The notes beneath the pieces were generated by a model. That model ran no database searches, was not told the origin of the DNA, and saw nothing but the letters and a program-made list of their open reading frames with translations. A DNA stretch of 64,000 bases from Entoloma clypeatum (taxonomy: Eukaryota; Basidiomycota; Agaricomycetes; Agaricales; Entolomataceae): NCBI GenBank assembly GCA_963565915.1, contig OY751494.1, forward strand, positions 2,666,001-2,730,000, in the 5' to 3' direction. The first letter of the stretch is position 1. Every line of letters begins with the position of its first letter. Made by a program: the position numbers and the translations under genes. Shown here piece after piece: positions 1 through 10,839 of the stretch.

Positions 1-680
1 ACAATCCAAGACTCAAACTCAGATACTTGCAAGGGAGATCCGAAGTTTAGATTGAGCAGTCTGATAAGTAATACAACACACACCTTGCAAGGGAGATCCA
101 AAGAGAAAGTTCTAAGGATTCCCCTGCAAGCTAGCAAGATAAATAGTAAAATGAGATATGAAATAAGAGATAAAACGAGATGCATGAATGATGAGCAATG
201 ATTGGGAGTAGCGATGAAGGATGAATGGAAACAAGATGAATGATAGTACCTGTGATCCGACATGCAGAGTATCGGATGGGGGCGGAGTCGTCGGATGCGG
301 AGAGGCGGATAAGATGTCGGAGACAGTGGATACGATCGGAGGACGTCGGAGATGGTGGAATAGAAAGGAAAGGAAAAGTGAAAAGTGAAAGTGGTTGCCC
401 TTACACCAGCCCACTTCTCCCATGGTTCCTGCCTGCCTGTCAGAACCCTTGCCGATGTTGGGCCCAGACCAGTCCCCTGTCTGATTAGACTGGCCATGGT
501 CTGGTTTGCTCCAGGTTCAGCACTTTTTCATTGAACCTAAACCTATACCTCCAGGTTCAGTTCAGCAGTTTGTTGAACCGAAGCCTAAACCCCAAGGTCC
601 AGGTTTGGACTGGGTTTGGACTGAGGTTTGGGGAAAAAACCTAGAAATTTGCATTCAAGTTGAGAGGTGGTAACTACATA
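1..680. other. Repeat-derived intergenic DNA, no gene recognised
   Basis: No coding region is convincing here. Positions 285-360 are rich in GTCGGAG-type words also seen at 11.94-12.7 kb, which suggests a shared repeat. Positions 495-625 are dense in GGTTCAG/GAACC/GGTTTGGACT words like the subterminal parts of the hAT-like elements at 2622-3616 and 58592. The short open frames on both strands look like chance. Confidence 0.5.
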
Positions 681-2101
681 GGCACTCTAACTATAGGTGG
701 AGTGCAGACCTAACCTATCTGAGTTCGAAATACTTAACTTTTTTGTCCATGAGATAACTCAGCCAAACAATGAACCGAATTCCAACTCATGCCCATCAAC
801 ATCGACAATGCCGCCGATAGCAACCACCAACAACCCTCCGAAGCTCCGAGGATGATCAATGACCTCCTGGGAATGGAGGACAGTTGTGACACAGGGAAAG
901 GTGGCCAACCAGTTCGCAGGCCATGTGAGGACGCAGCCAAACCCAACTACTGCAGTCTCGTCCCCTTTTGTGTCCAACAGCCATACTTCACGCTTATCTT
1001 CACACCCAATGGCCACATCTCATACCCCTTCGTGCCCAACAGCTGTACCTCTGCGGCTCAGCCCAACATCCCTTCATGCCCAACGGTCATCCCTCACACC
1101 CAATGGCCATAGTTCACACTTAACAGCCATCCTTCATGCCCAATGGCCCCATCTCGTGCCCCTTCATGCCCAATGGCCGTACCTCTGCCCAATGTCCCTT
1201 CACGCCCAACAGTCATCCCTCACAACCAATGGCCGCATCTCGTTCCCCTTCACGCACAATGGTCATACCTCTGCCAAATGGCCTCCCTTCATGCCCAATG
1301 AATGGCCGTGTCTCGTCCCCTTCATGCCCAATGGCCGTACCTCTGCCCAACGGCCTCCCTTCATGCCCAACGGCCGTCCCTCACACCCAACGGCTGCGTC
1401 TCATGCCCCTTTGTGTCCAACGCCCCTACCTTCATGCACAGTGGCCGTACCTCTGCCCAACTGCCACATCTCATCCCCTTTGTGTCCAACGGCCGTACCT
1501 TCACGCCCAATGGTTATACTTCATGCTTAATGGCCATCCTTCACACCCTATGGCCATGTCTCGTGCCCCTTCATGCCCAATGGCTGTACCTCTGCCCAAC
1601 GGCCTCCCTTCACACCACACAGCTGTGTCTCATTCCCCTTCATGCCCAACGGCCATACCCCACACTTACCAGCCATCCTTCACATCCAACAGCCGCGTCT
1701 TGTCCCCCTTCATGCACTGGGAGGGACAGAGTTAGTTGTCGGCGAGGTTGGTAAGGACAGTTACATATGAGGACTTGTAATTTAGCTATTAAGCAGTAAA
1801 ATACATGGGCAGCCAGGCCCTGCCAGTTCTCAAAGATAAATGGATTCCTTTCTTTTCTCAGAACATTGTCCGTGAATTTGCCTGTTCATGTTTTCCAGAT
1901 TCCGATAAATTCAGCTGGCAGTGAATCACACTCTCAAGTCTCAATTCCTTATCATTCAGTACATTTTTCATCAGTACTTGGCTTTCAAAAGTTGGCCCAC
2001 AGGTATAGATAATAATTATGAAGTACCCTTGTCATCTTCTTTTCTTTTCTCCTCCCTCAAATTAATTTCTTCATGTGCACTCCACCTATAGTTAGAGTGC
2101 C
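681..2101. mobile_element. Non-autonomous TIR transposon carrying a 20-bp minisatellite
   Basis: A 1421-bp element. Its ends are 26-bp perfect terminal inverted repeats (681-706 and 2076-2101; outer bases GGCACTCTAACTATAGGTGG). It is flanked by a perfect 8-bp direct duplication ACTACATA at 673-680 and 2102-2109. An 8-bp target duplication fits the hAT superfamily, but the terminal bases are not the usual CAG/TAG start, so the superfamily is uncertain. The interior encodes no recognisable transposase; about half of it is a minisatellite. Mobilisation in trans is inferred. Confidence 0.85.
1075..1715 (+). repeat. 20-bp minisatellite inside the TIR element
   Basis: Imperfect tandem repeat of about 19-21 bp with core CCCAAYGGCC followed by variable TACCTCTG, TCCCTTCATG or TCCCTCACAC tails. 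Because 20 is not a multiple of three, each frame of one strand cycles through the same 20-residue peptide (PNG..SAQRPPFMPNG type). This explains the overlapping open frames at 859-1770, which should not be called genes. Confidence 0.85.
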
Positions 2102-2621
2102 ACTACATATTCTACTAGCCTGAGTTATCTACACAAACAAACCAAAAGTCAGGGTCATGTAGACATCACCAAATTTGGGGACATCTGATAACCGAGTATA
2201 ACAAACGAAATCTCTCACAATTGATGTAAGGACCAAAAATTGCTGAAAGATTGTGATTCAGCTCATAATGCCTCATGAGGGCTTGGCGAGAGCTCCCCAA
2301 ATTTTAAACTCACCATGAGGGTTGGCAATCTGTGTCACAATTTTTGACCTTGCCAACTTCATGCCACGATTACAGCCCCTCACAACAACTACCACAATCT
2401 TGCTGCAAATTCTCATCCATTATTAACTTGCGGAAATGTGGCCAGATTGGGTTTGGTGACCATTGGCTTGTCAGCTCATTTTTTGAGTGATGAAAGATTG
2501 TGAGAGAAAAAATGTGTATTCATAGTTCTAATTCTATTGACACTGTGATGTACTACATGACTCTTAACTATGTACTATTAGTTGAGTAACTGCATGCCTG
2601 CGGCTACTCCATCGGCTACTC
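2102..2621. other. Intergenic, no gene seen
   Basis: AT-rich stretch without a convincing coding frame. It has scattered AATCTCTCACAAT-like words in both orientations (near 2210 and 2488) that recur near 4450-4505. They may be remnants of another small repeat family. Confidence 0.4.
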
Positions 2622-3616
2622 TAGTGTTGCCGAAGTTTGGTTTAGTTTGGTTCTTGACTGATTTTTGCTGAACTCAAACCAGAACCAATATGATTTTCCT
2701 GAACCAGAACCAGAACCAGAACAGAACCAACAGAACCGGTTCTATCCAGTTTGGTTCAAAAAAAGACCGGTTCGAACTGCTGAACCATATAAAGAATTTT
2801 GATGCAAAAAATACAGTAAGAAGTAATTAAAGTAAATTAGATGTTGCTCTTTGCTAAATTGATTACCAAATGATCTGGTTCCTCATTTGCATTTTGGCTA
2901 CCGGGGCGGGGCATTTACGCAAGGTGCTCAAAGGACCTGCATCTCTGCTGACTTTGGGTGTGTTAGTCAGCTTTTACGAACATGTGAAAAGGATGGGCCT
3001 ACCAGTAAAGGTCTTGTTGAAGAATTGACAAACAGAGGATTGGTTGGAGGAGTTGTGGACTTTAAGCGATGGTTTGACAATCCGCTTGCCTGCCACATGT
3101 GTTGCGGGTGCTTTGCCCTTGAACCCTTTTAATACCTCCATGGGAGTAGGAAGCTGATCGTCACTGTTATCGCTCATGTTGCCAGATATGGAGTCATGAT
3201 TTGATGCCTTCCCAATCGTGTGCTTGTCACTAGGTGAGTGGAAGAATGCAATGTTGTGGGCCTTCTTGAGGGTGCCATCTGGATCAAGCACACAGTTTTC
3301 AGTGTCGGACATCTTCGGCACAGTTCAATAGGGCTTGAAAAAACTTTTTGAAGTTGCAAGTGGCTGAACGGTGATCTCCGACATGACTGCATAGCAGCAA
3401 AAGCCATGGAGATTGCAGGGGGATATTGATCATGAAAGATTTTTTGATGCTACAGAGTTCGCAGTTCGAATGGGTTCAGACGGGTTCAGAGGATTTCTGA
3501 GAGAGAAGAACATGAACGGAACCATTTGTCAGTCAACAAGGACCGAACTGAAACCGAACAAGAACTGACGGTTCAGTTTGACGGTTCAGGTTCAGAACTG
3601 AACTTTGGCAACACTA
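2622..3616. mobile_element. hAT-like non-autonomous DNA transposon
   Basis: A 995-bp element beginning TAGTGTTGCCGAAGTT and ending with its inverted counterpart (16 of the first 17 or so bases pair). It is flanked by a perfect 8-bp target duplication GGCTACTC (2614-2621 and 3617-3624). Both facts fit the hAT superfamily. The subterminal zones are dense in GGTTC/GAACC words, a possible transposase-binding landscape. The interior carries a minus-strand 115-codon open frame (2974-3321) that lacks the DDE and dimerisation regions of a hAT transposase. Confidence 0.8.
2974..3321 (-). pseudogene. Short open frame inside the hAT-like element
   Basis: A 115-residue frame (MPKMSDTENCVLDPDG...). It is polar and Ser/Asp-rich with a basic stretch near residue 75, and no family is recognised. 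Its position inside an element with hAT-type ends suggests a remnant of the N-terminal part of an autonomous element's ORF, but no transposase motif is visible. Function is unknown, and it may be non-coding. Confidence 0.3.
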
Positions 3617-4686
3617 GGCTACTCCATTGATGTCAACATTGCCAATGAACATGAGCATGGCAAGTAAATATGCAGGTGATGACATACCCCAAGTCCCTGA
3701 CCAAGAAAATGACATGAAGAGTCAGAAATGAATTGCTGACAACAAATGGCCTTTCTGAGTTCGAAAAAATGGGCAGTAAGTAAACAATCTATACCAAGTA
3801 AACAAAAACTCGCCATCTGAAGGATCCCTCATACAACTTGAAGTGTTGCCCTCCTATGTCATTGCTGTGAAAGATATCCGCTCCAGCGATTTATACATTC
3901 TGAAGTACCACCATAAGATCGTGATCAAAACCGCGATGCCAGGGCAGAAGAGAGAGAAAGTAGGAATACATGGCTACAAGTTTGTTTGAAAACCAAGTTT
4001 AAATAGCTCACCTCAACAACGATCATTCCCATGCTTTCGTTGCCATTTTGTCCAAGCAGGTGATTGATTGTATGGCTGCCCCACAATGGTAATCAAGACA
4101 CTCATTGCCAGTGCCTGAGCTGATGATTGACTTGGGAGAAAAAGTGATGAACGAGTCTCATCTGCTTTGGCTGCCGCTTAATATTTGCTTGTTGGCAGAG
4201 AAAGGCAGCTACTATATATACATCGGGAGACTATCGTCATTGTGCAGTATCATCACTGCTCTTTCTTCACATCCCAGACTCCTCAAGTTTCAAGTTTGAT
4301 GCATTGAGAGCAATGCAGAAAGTAAATACTAAGCAAGTCATATCAAAAGATTGTCAGGCACTTGGGCACTCACTGCAAGATTTCTTGAGATGACGAGTGG
4401 TCATGATACCCTCGCAACATTATTAGGGATTGTAAGCACAGCATAAGGTTCTGGGAGATTGTGAGATAGATGCAATCTCACGACCAACTCGCAATCTCTC
4501 ACGATGCATTCCCATACATACCCACGATTGTTCAAGCTCATGAGACATAAAACCTTATTCCAGATTTGGCAATGGATAGTCATCAGCAAAACCTGATTGG
4601 CCCTGGGAGTACTACAGAGCACTACAGAGTGTTGTAGTGTGGTAGAACAGGGTATTTGAAACAGGGAGCTCTGTAGTGACCAGGGT
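3617..4686. other. Intergenic, no gene seen
   Basis: No convincing coding region. AATCTCAC words in both orientations cluster at 4445-4505. CACTACAGAG/CTCTGTAG words fill 4605-4686 and continue on the far side of the copia insertion (10515-10620), so the copia element landed inside an older repeat. Confidence 0.4.
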
Positions 4687-4995
4687 TGTTGAAGTTCCAC
4701 CTGGGCGCTAGCCGCAGATGTACTGAGCAACACAGCTACAGTGGAAGTACTCTACTCTACCGTTCTAGTCACTTACTTGGTTGAGAAGGGTGGGGCTGGT
4801 GAGAGCAGTTGAGGCTGGTAAGAGCGATGGAGCTGGTTAAGAGTCAAGAGACAACTTGTTGGTATTGACAGTTTCCTGGTCTTATATACCGTACTACTGT
4901 TTGTACCAACCAAATAAGTATGTAATCGAAGATGTGTAAAGGTCACATGATGTAATCTAATCTAATCTAATCTACGTGATGGAAAAGTTTCAACA
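4687..4995 (-). repeat. Copia 3' LTR
   Basis: 309-bp LTR, TGTTGAA...TTCAACA, 306/309 identical to the copy at 10201-10509. It is the 3' LTR because the element reads on the minus strand. A run of seven C on the plus strand at 4996-5002 (G on the element strand) is the polypurine tract. A TAATC motif is tandemly repeated near 4950. Confidence 0.93.
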
Positions 4996-5064
4996 CCCCC
5001 CCATATTTAGTACATACTTCGAAATACATTTTTACTTTTTCCCATATAGGTACTCTTGCTTTGT

Positions 5065-8000
5065 CTAGTTTTTAAGTAATCCGAAGTACGGGATAAACTT
5101 GTTGAAGAGGATTTTTCCCAGGTTTTTAGTTAAAAGGTCTGCAGGGTTATTCACTCCTTCGATGAATTCGACCGTAATGATGCCTTCAGATACTTTTTCT
5201 CTGACGAAGTGGAATCGCACGTCGATGTGCTTGGACCGCTTTTCAGTTACAGGGTTGGATGCGATAAAGACGGAGCCATTGTTATCTCCATAGATCGGGA
5301 CTGATCCGATCTGCATCCCAAGTTCGGCAAGCATGCTTCTAAGCCATGTTACTGCGCGACTGCAATCTGATAGCGCCATGTATTCTGCTTCCATGGAAGA
5401 GAGGGCAATGGTTTTTTGCGCCGATGAAACCCATGTTACTGCTCCAGATGCCAGTGATACGAAGTAACCAGTGGTGGACTTTCTGGTGTTTTCGTCTGAT
5501 GCCCAATCGGAGTCTGTGAATGTGTAGATCCCTTTCCCAGAATCACCATCGTACATGATCGCGTAATTTTTTGTTGCCCTCAAATACCTGCAAATATCCC
5601 TAGCCACTTCTAAATGGCGTTTGATAGGGTTTGCGGAGAATTGGGACATTTTGATCACGGCGGGTCTTGTCCCAATCATTAAGTACAATAATGATCCGAT
5701 GACGGATTGGTACTTGGATCTGAGTTCCACATTGGGTTCATCTTCAGACTTCATGGGTTTGTAGCCCGTCGGGAGTGGGGTATGGGTGGCGTTAGATTCG
5801 CTCATCCCCATGTGCACGAGAATTTTCTCAAGGTAGGGTACTTGATCAATGAAGATCCTCTTCCCATGTTGCCTTATTTGGATTGAGAGAAATTCTTTTG
5901 GTTCCCCATCAGGGACTAGGTGGCCTAGGTCCCTACATTCCCATGTTGTCATGAAGGCCTTCTTTTTTTCTAGCGTGTATTCCCGGTTTGTGCCGAGAAA
6001 AGCAGAGTCATCGACATAAATGACGGCGATCACAGTTTCCCCTTTGGTACTTGTGTGAATAAAAACTCCCGCATCGGAGTGAAGCCGGACAAAGCCGAGC
6101 TTTTTCATGGAGGAATCGAGTTCCCTCCACCAGGCTAATGCGGCCTGCTTGAGTCCGTATAGGGCTTTGTATAGTCAGTACACGAGGTGTTCTTTCCCTT
6201 TTACTATGTAGCCCTCAGGTTGTCGCATGTAAATTACCTCATGGAGTGTTCCATAGAGGAAGGCTGCTGAGATGTCCAAGAGTGTCATGAACCACCCTTC
6301 AAGGGCTGTCAATGCCAGAATCAACCGGACAGTCTTGTACCTCACTACTGGTGAGAAGATCTGATCGAAGTCGATCCCTTCTACCTGTGAGAAACCTTTT
6401 GCGACAAGGCGCGCTTTTAAATGCCCGTCGGATTTTTCGTTGTAAACCCATTTGTTCCTTAGAGCTTTTCTCCCTGTAGGTAGGGGTACTAACTCCGTGA
6501 TCACCCCGCGGCTTTTGAGCATATCTAGCTCTTTTTGTTCTGCTGCATACCAATCTTCTTTGTTTGGAAGAGAGTATATATCTTTGTGTGACATTTCAAT
6601 GATGCCCACATGGATAGAGATTGCCTCCATTAGGAGATTGTTCATCCATGCCGTTTGACCGCCTAATCTTCGTCTTCGATCCATTTTTTCAAGATCAGAA
6701 GCAGGGGTGTCTTCCCCATAAATGCTATCTGGCATTCTCCGAACTCATCGTTCTCTGATCGGTCGATCTGGTACTTGTTTGGGTTCCGGAGTGGGTACTC
6801 GTGGTTCATTGTCGGGCTCACTAGACGGTAAGTCATTGTCTGATTCAGGGTGATCCTGTTCAGTGGGAACAGGGTCGTGAGGTTTTTCGTGATGACTGTC
6901 ATTGTCATTGTTTCTGGGGATGAGGTCCTCAAACTCATCAGCCGGTTCTGGGTTTTCCATTTCTGGATGGTTTTCTGGCAAAGGGTCGATGTGGCATCTA
7001 GGGTACTTGCTTTCATCAAAGATAGCTTTCCCACCCATGAAAATTGTATTAGTCTCAGGATCCATGAAACGGTATCCTTTGACCCCTGGCTTTGATCCGA
7101 GATAAATCATCAATCGAGATCTAGACTCCAGGGAATTTCTTCATTTTTCCTTTGGGATGTACACATATGCCTGACATCCGAAGACTCTGATGCTTGACAT
7201 ATCGGGGATCTCATTGGTCACCTTGAAGGAAGGGGTATTCCATTCGAGACGCTGCATGGGGGTTCTGTTGTAGAGAAAAGCTGCATGTTCCAAACAGAAT
7301 TCCCACCACATAGGGGGTAAGCATGCGTCGAAGTGCAAGGCCTGAGATTTTTCCCATAGGGTTCGATTTATCCGTTCTGCTCTACCATTCTGCTGGTGCT
7401 GATATGGGAGCGTGACGTCGATCAGAATTCCATGATCGGCAAGTACATCCTTGTATTCATTGAATTCTCCACCTCCATCAACTCGCCACTTCTTAGGAGT
7501 AGCAGCAAACTGATTCTGGATCATCGCAAGAAATTGTCGTAGTGCCGTAATGGCATCTGACTTCTTTCTAAGCAAGACGACCCAGACGTGGGATGAAAAA
7601 TCATCCAGAAACATAAGGAAATATTTATATTTGTGGTATGATGCCGTGGATATCTGTTTGAGATCAGAATGGATCAGATCAAAGGTTTTTGTTGCCCTTG
7701 TCATCGAATTGGGATATGACTGATTCGGCATTTTCCCTTTGAGGCAACCTGTGCAACTTTCCTGTGATTTCTCACGTACTAGTGTCTCAGGTACCCCTTT
7801 GGTACTGGTGGGAATCTTTCGGAGTGCTTGATCATTTGGGTGATCAAGGCGCTTGTGCCATGTTTCGACAGTGATTTTGCTTGAGACCAACTTAATACTT
7901 TCTAGTTACTACGTAATACTTGTTGTACTTGTCACATGGATCTGGTCATAGCGTATTTCAGTGTCTAACCAGTAAATGGTTTGACCAAGGATGTGGGGCG

Positions 8001-9834
8001 AAAACTGGATTTTGCTCAGCCCTTTGGAGATGTTGATTTCTCCACAAGTCCCGTCTACTTTGTAACCATGGTTAAGGAAGACGCCTAGGGACAATAGGTG
8101 TGTGTCCATGTCTGGGATGTAGAACACCGGTCTGAGAAGATGGGTTTTAACTTCCCCATTTAGGGTGTGCCGTACTGGAACGGCCCCAACTCCGAGAATT
8201 TCCAGTTTCTTCCCTTTAGCTGCAGTTTGGACGAATCACTTGACCGTGAGAGGTCTATAATATGCGAAGTCCTTAAACTCATAGGTGAAGTGTAACGAGG
8301 CGCCGGAATCTAATATCCATTGTGCGCGTTCTTTTTCCTTACAATGTGTACAAGAAGCAAAATGTTTAATATATTTTTTATGTAAATCACTGCTAAAGTG
8401 ATTTACGCATTCTGTACTGGTACTGGCTATTATATCATATGTCTGTTGAGAGGTATTGTTAGCTTTCCGCAATTGGTAAGGTTTAAGAAAGGGTTTTGAC
8501 GAACCGTCAAGTTCTATCTCGTCCTCAAACACATCCGGCCCCATCCGTTCCTGGTCGATGTCCATCATTTTCAGTGATTCTTCTATCGACGGGGCTACGC
8601 GACGCTGTTTAGCCAGCCTTTCGTCGATGTCAGGAATGATGGTATCTAAGATGCGAAGATTTGACCCAGAGGGTTGGGCACCGATTTCTCGGGCGAGTCT
8701 TCGCACCTTCTCGTTCTTTTTCCACACAGACGGCTTTCCAGAGGGAAGCCCGGTGTACTGAGAAGGAGGCGGGTTCATGCGTTGCAGGAGTGACTGCATT
8801 CTTTCCGACTCAGGCTGCGTGGTACTCGTAGTTTTCCCGTGGCCTGTTACAGTGGTGAAGGTGGGGGCACATTGACGAGGAGGAAGGGGACAGGGAGCAG
8901 GATAACGAGTGGGTTGCTCAATGGCCGGTGCGATGAACTCGACCATCTCCTCAGCGTGGTCGGACTCATTGTCCGCGTTATTGGCGCGCTTCTTCTGGTT
9001 GCGCCAGCATCCTTTTCCCTTCTTCTTTTCAGAAGCGGTACTCGGGTCGGTCGAGTTAGTCTGCTCGTCAGTGTTGTTACACGAGGTACTCGGCGCTGTT
9101 TGCTTTTCCCATTTGGGGTCTTTCCCCTTTCGCTTAGTCCTGGAGATTTTCCGGGCCTGCTCGTTGGACGCCTGAGTAGACCCTATCGCATACTTGCGCT
9201 GGTACTCTGAGACGATGCTGTCAGTGACGGCCTGCCATGTGAAGTCGTCGGCATCGTAGACCTGGAAGAGGGCAGTGGAGAGGGACAACCAAGCATCAGG
9301 AATGGCACTTGCCAGGATCATAGCCTGCATCAGATCAGGCACGACAAATTTTGCGTCACTCAGGCAAGCGAAGAGTGACCCAAGGCGCTCGATCTCCGGT
9401 ATGGGGTCGCGACCTGACAGCTTGAAGAAGGCAGCGGCTTTGAAGTCGCCGAATATGGTGGCGGGGGAGACCTTCGAATATGCGTCTTTTAACGATGTCC
9501 AAGCTTCCTTCGAGGTTTTGGCGTCCTTGATGTGCCTCCTGATGGCCTCAGAGACTTTGAGGCGGATGGAACCCAGGGCCATGTCGTCGTCCCTAATCCA
9601 GTTTTTCCTTTCTTTGTGGAAGGTGGGCTGGTCAACGGTGGTGGTGATGACCGGAGGCTGGGTTGCAGATATCGAGGTGGCAGAGGCAGGGGTGGAGACC
9701 GTGACGGTGAAGTCCGCAATGTCGGGGCGCTCAATGTCGCCGGATACGAGGCGCCAGACTCCCTGATGGAGAAGGTACGATTTCATTTTTTCGGCCCAAC
9801 TCTGGTAGTCGAGGGCGGAGCGAGAGGTAGACAT
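5065..9834 (-). pseudogene. Copia gag-pol polyprotein with in-frame stops
   Basis: One continuous minus-strand frame of about 1590 codons, starting with ATG at 9834. Domains in order: gag (9834-8400, copia-type gag core; no CCHC knuckle seen), aspartic protease (DSGAS near 8300), gag-pre-integrase and integrase (7890-7141, WHKRLDH, CTGCLKGK), RT (6735-5700, QPEGY, YVDD near 6010), RNase H (5520-5200, TDSDWASD, SSMEAEYMAL). The frame is interrupted by TGA at 8236-8238, TAG-TAA at 7906-7911, and TGA at 7141-7143, 6745-6747 and 6175-6177, but there is no frameshift. All stops could arise by C-to-T change of CGA, CAG or CAA codons. The copy should be unable to make its full polyprotein. Confidence 0.93.
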
Positions 9835-10187
9835 TTTTTAATGAATCTAAAAGGAGTTTTTCCCAATCAGTGATGTTCTTTTATGAATTTGATTTTTAGA
9901 GAAAACAAATAAATGATTCCTCATAACATATTCCCTTTAGGAATAGCGGTTGTGGGAAAGACCCTTTTTGTCAGAAGTGTGTGAGGTACGATCAACGTTT
10001 CCACATGATGTGTACTAAGTCAATCCCCTTAGGGATGCTTCATGACAGATACTTGTCGTAATGACGTTCCCAGGTTCATGTGTGAAGAAGTATGACTCAG
10101 AACCTAGATCTTTCAATCGTTTTGCCAACCAGGGTAGAGTGGGCAGGTACTCGCTGTTGCCAGTGTTCCCAAGTCCCTCTGCTATCC

Positions 10188-10200
10188 GGGGCCCATAACC
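10188..10200 (-). other. Copia primer-binding site, initiator tRNA-Met half
   Basis: The plus strand reads GGGGCCCATAACC directly next to the 5' LTR. This is the anticodon stem-loop sequence conserved in eukaryotic initiator tRNA-Met (anticodon CAT). The element RNA is therefore complementary to an internal tRNA segment, as in Drosophila copia, where a cleaved half-tRNA primes reverse transcription. Confidence 0.8.
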
Positions 10201-10509
10201 TGTTGAAGTTCCACCTGGGCGCTAGCCGCAGATGTACTGAGCAACACAGCTACAGTGGAAGTACTCTACTCTACCGTTCTAGTCACTTACTTGGTTGAGA
10301 AGGGTGGGGCTGGTGAGAGCGGTTGAGGCTGGTAAGAGCGATGGAGCTGGTTAAGAGTCAAGAGACAACTTGTTGGTATTGACAGTTTCCTGGTCTTATA
10401 TACCATACTACTGTTTGTACCAACCAAATAAGTATGTAATCGAAGATGTGTAAAGGTCACGTGATGTAATCTAATCTAATCTAATCTACGTGATGGAAAA
10501 GTTTCAACA
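10201..10509 (-). repeat. Copia 5' LTR
   Basis: 309-bp LTR that should contain the element promoter. It is nearly identical to the copy at 4687-4995, with one G/A, one A/G and one G/A difference. The right flank continues with the duplicated target AGGGT. Confidence 0.93.
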
Positions 10510-10514
10510 AGGGT

Positions 10515-10839
10515 CACTACAGAGGACCCTGGTAGGCTGGCAGGCTACTCTGTAGCATTCTGTAGTGTCCTGTAGGAGGCAGCCAGTACTATAGACAGCT
10601 ACTCTGGGTCCACAACCAGTAGGATAGCTGGTGGTGTTGTTGTTGTAGAAATCACACACTGTTCAGATGATGATGTCACATGAAAAATTAAAAATAATTA
10701 TATAGTTTCTCTATGCTATGAACATGTAAATATGTCCATTGGCTCTCTAGATACCGGAAATGAAGTGCTGCGGGGGGCACATCAGTAAATGTGGCAGATT
10801 TCAGATAGGAAAGACTTGCAGCTTGCCCCATTGGAGGTG
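10515..10839. other. CTGTAG-rich repeat remnant, no gene
   Basis: CACTACAG/CTGTAGTG words at 10515-10620 continue those left of the copia insertion, so both are one older element split by copia. The rest up to 10.84 kb shows nothing recognisable. Confidence 0.4.

Larger units (their letters stand above)
4687..10509 (-). mobile_element. Full-length Ty1/copia LTR retrotransposon
   Basis: A 5823-bp element read on the minus strand. Two 309-bp LTRs (4687-4995 and 10201-10509) start TGTTGAA and end TTCAACA. They differ at only three positions, all A/G or C/T transitions, so the insertion is recent. A 5-bp target duplication AGGGT flanks it (4682-4686 and 10510-10514). A primer-binding site abuts the 5' LTR and a G-rich polypurine tract abuts the 3' LTR. 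The internal polyprotein has gag, protease, integrase, RT and RNase H in copia order but contains in-frame stops. Confidence 0.95.

Noticed and set aside
859..1770. Long overlapping plus-strand open frames (Pro/Ser/Asn-rich repeats)
   Set aside because: They are the translation of a 20-bp minisatellite; a unit not divisible by three gives similar peptides in all frames. No gene structure.
5065..9834. Programmed stop-codon readthrough in copia
   Set aside because: Six separate stops at positions where copia elements have none fit mutation better than recoding.
10188..10200. tRNA gene
   Set aside because: Only the anticodon stem-loop segment is present, next to the LTR; it is a primer-binding site.
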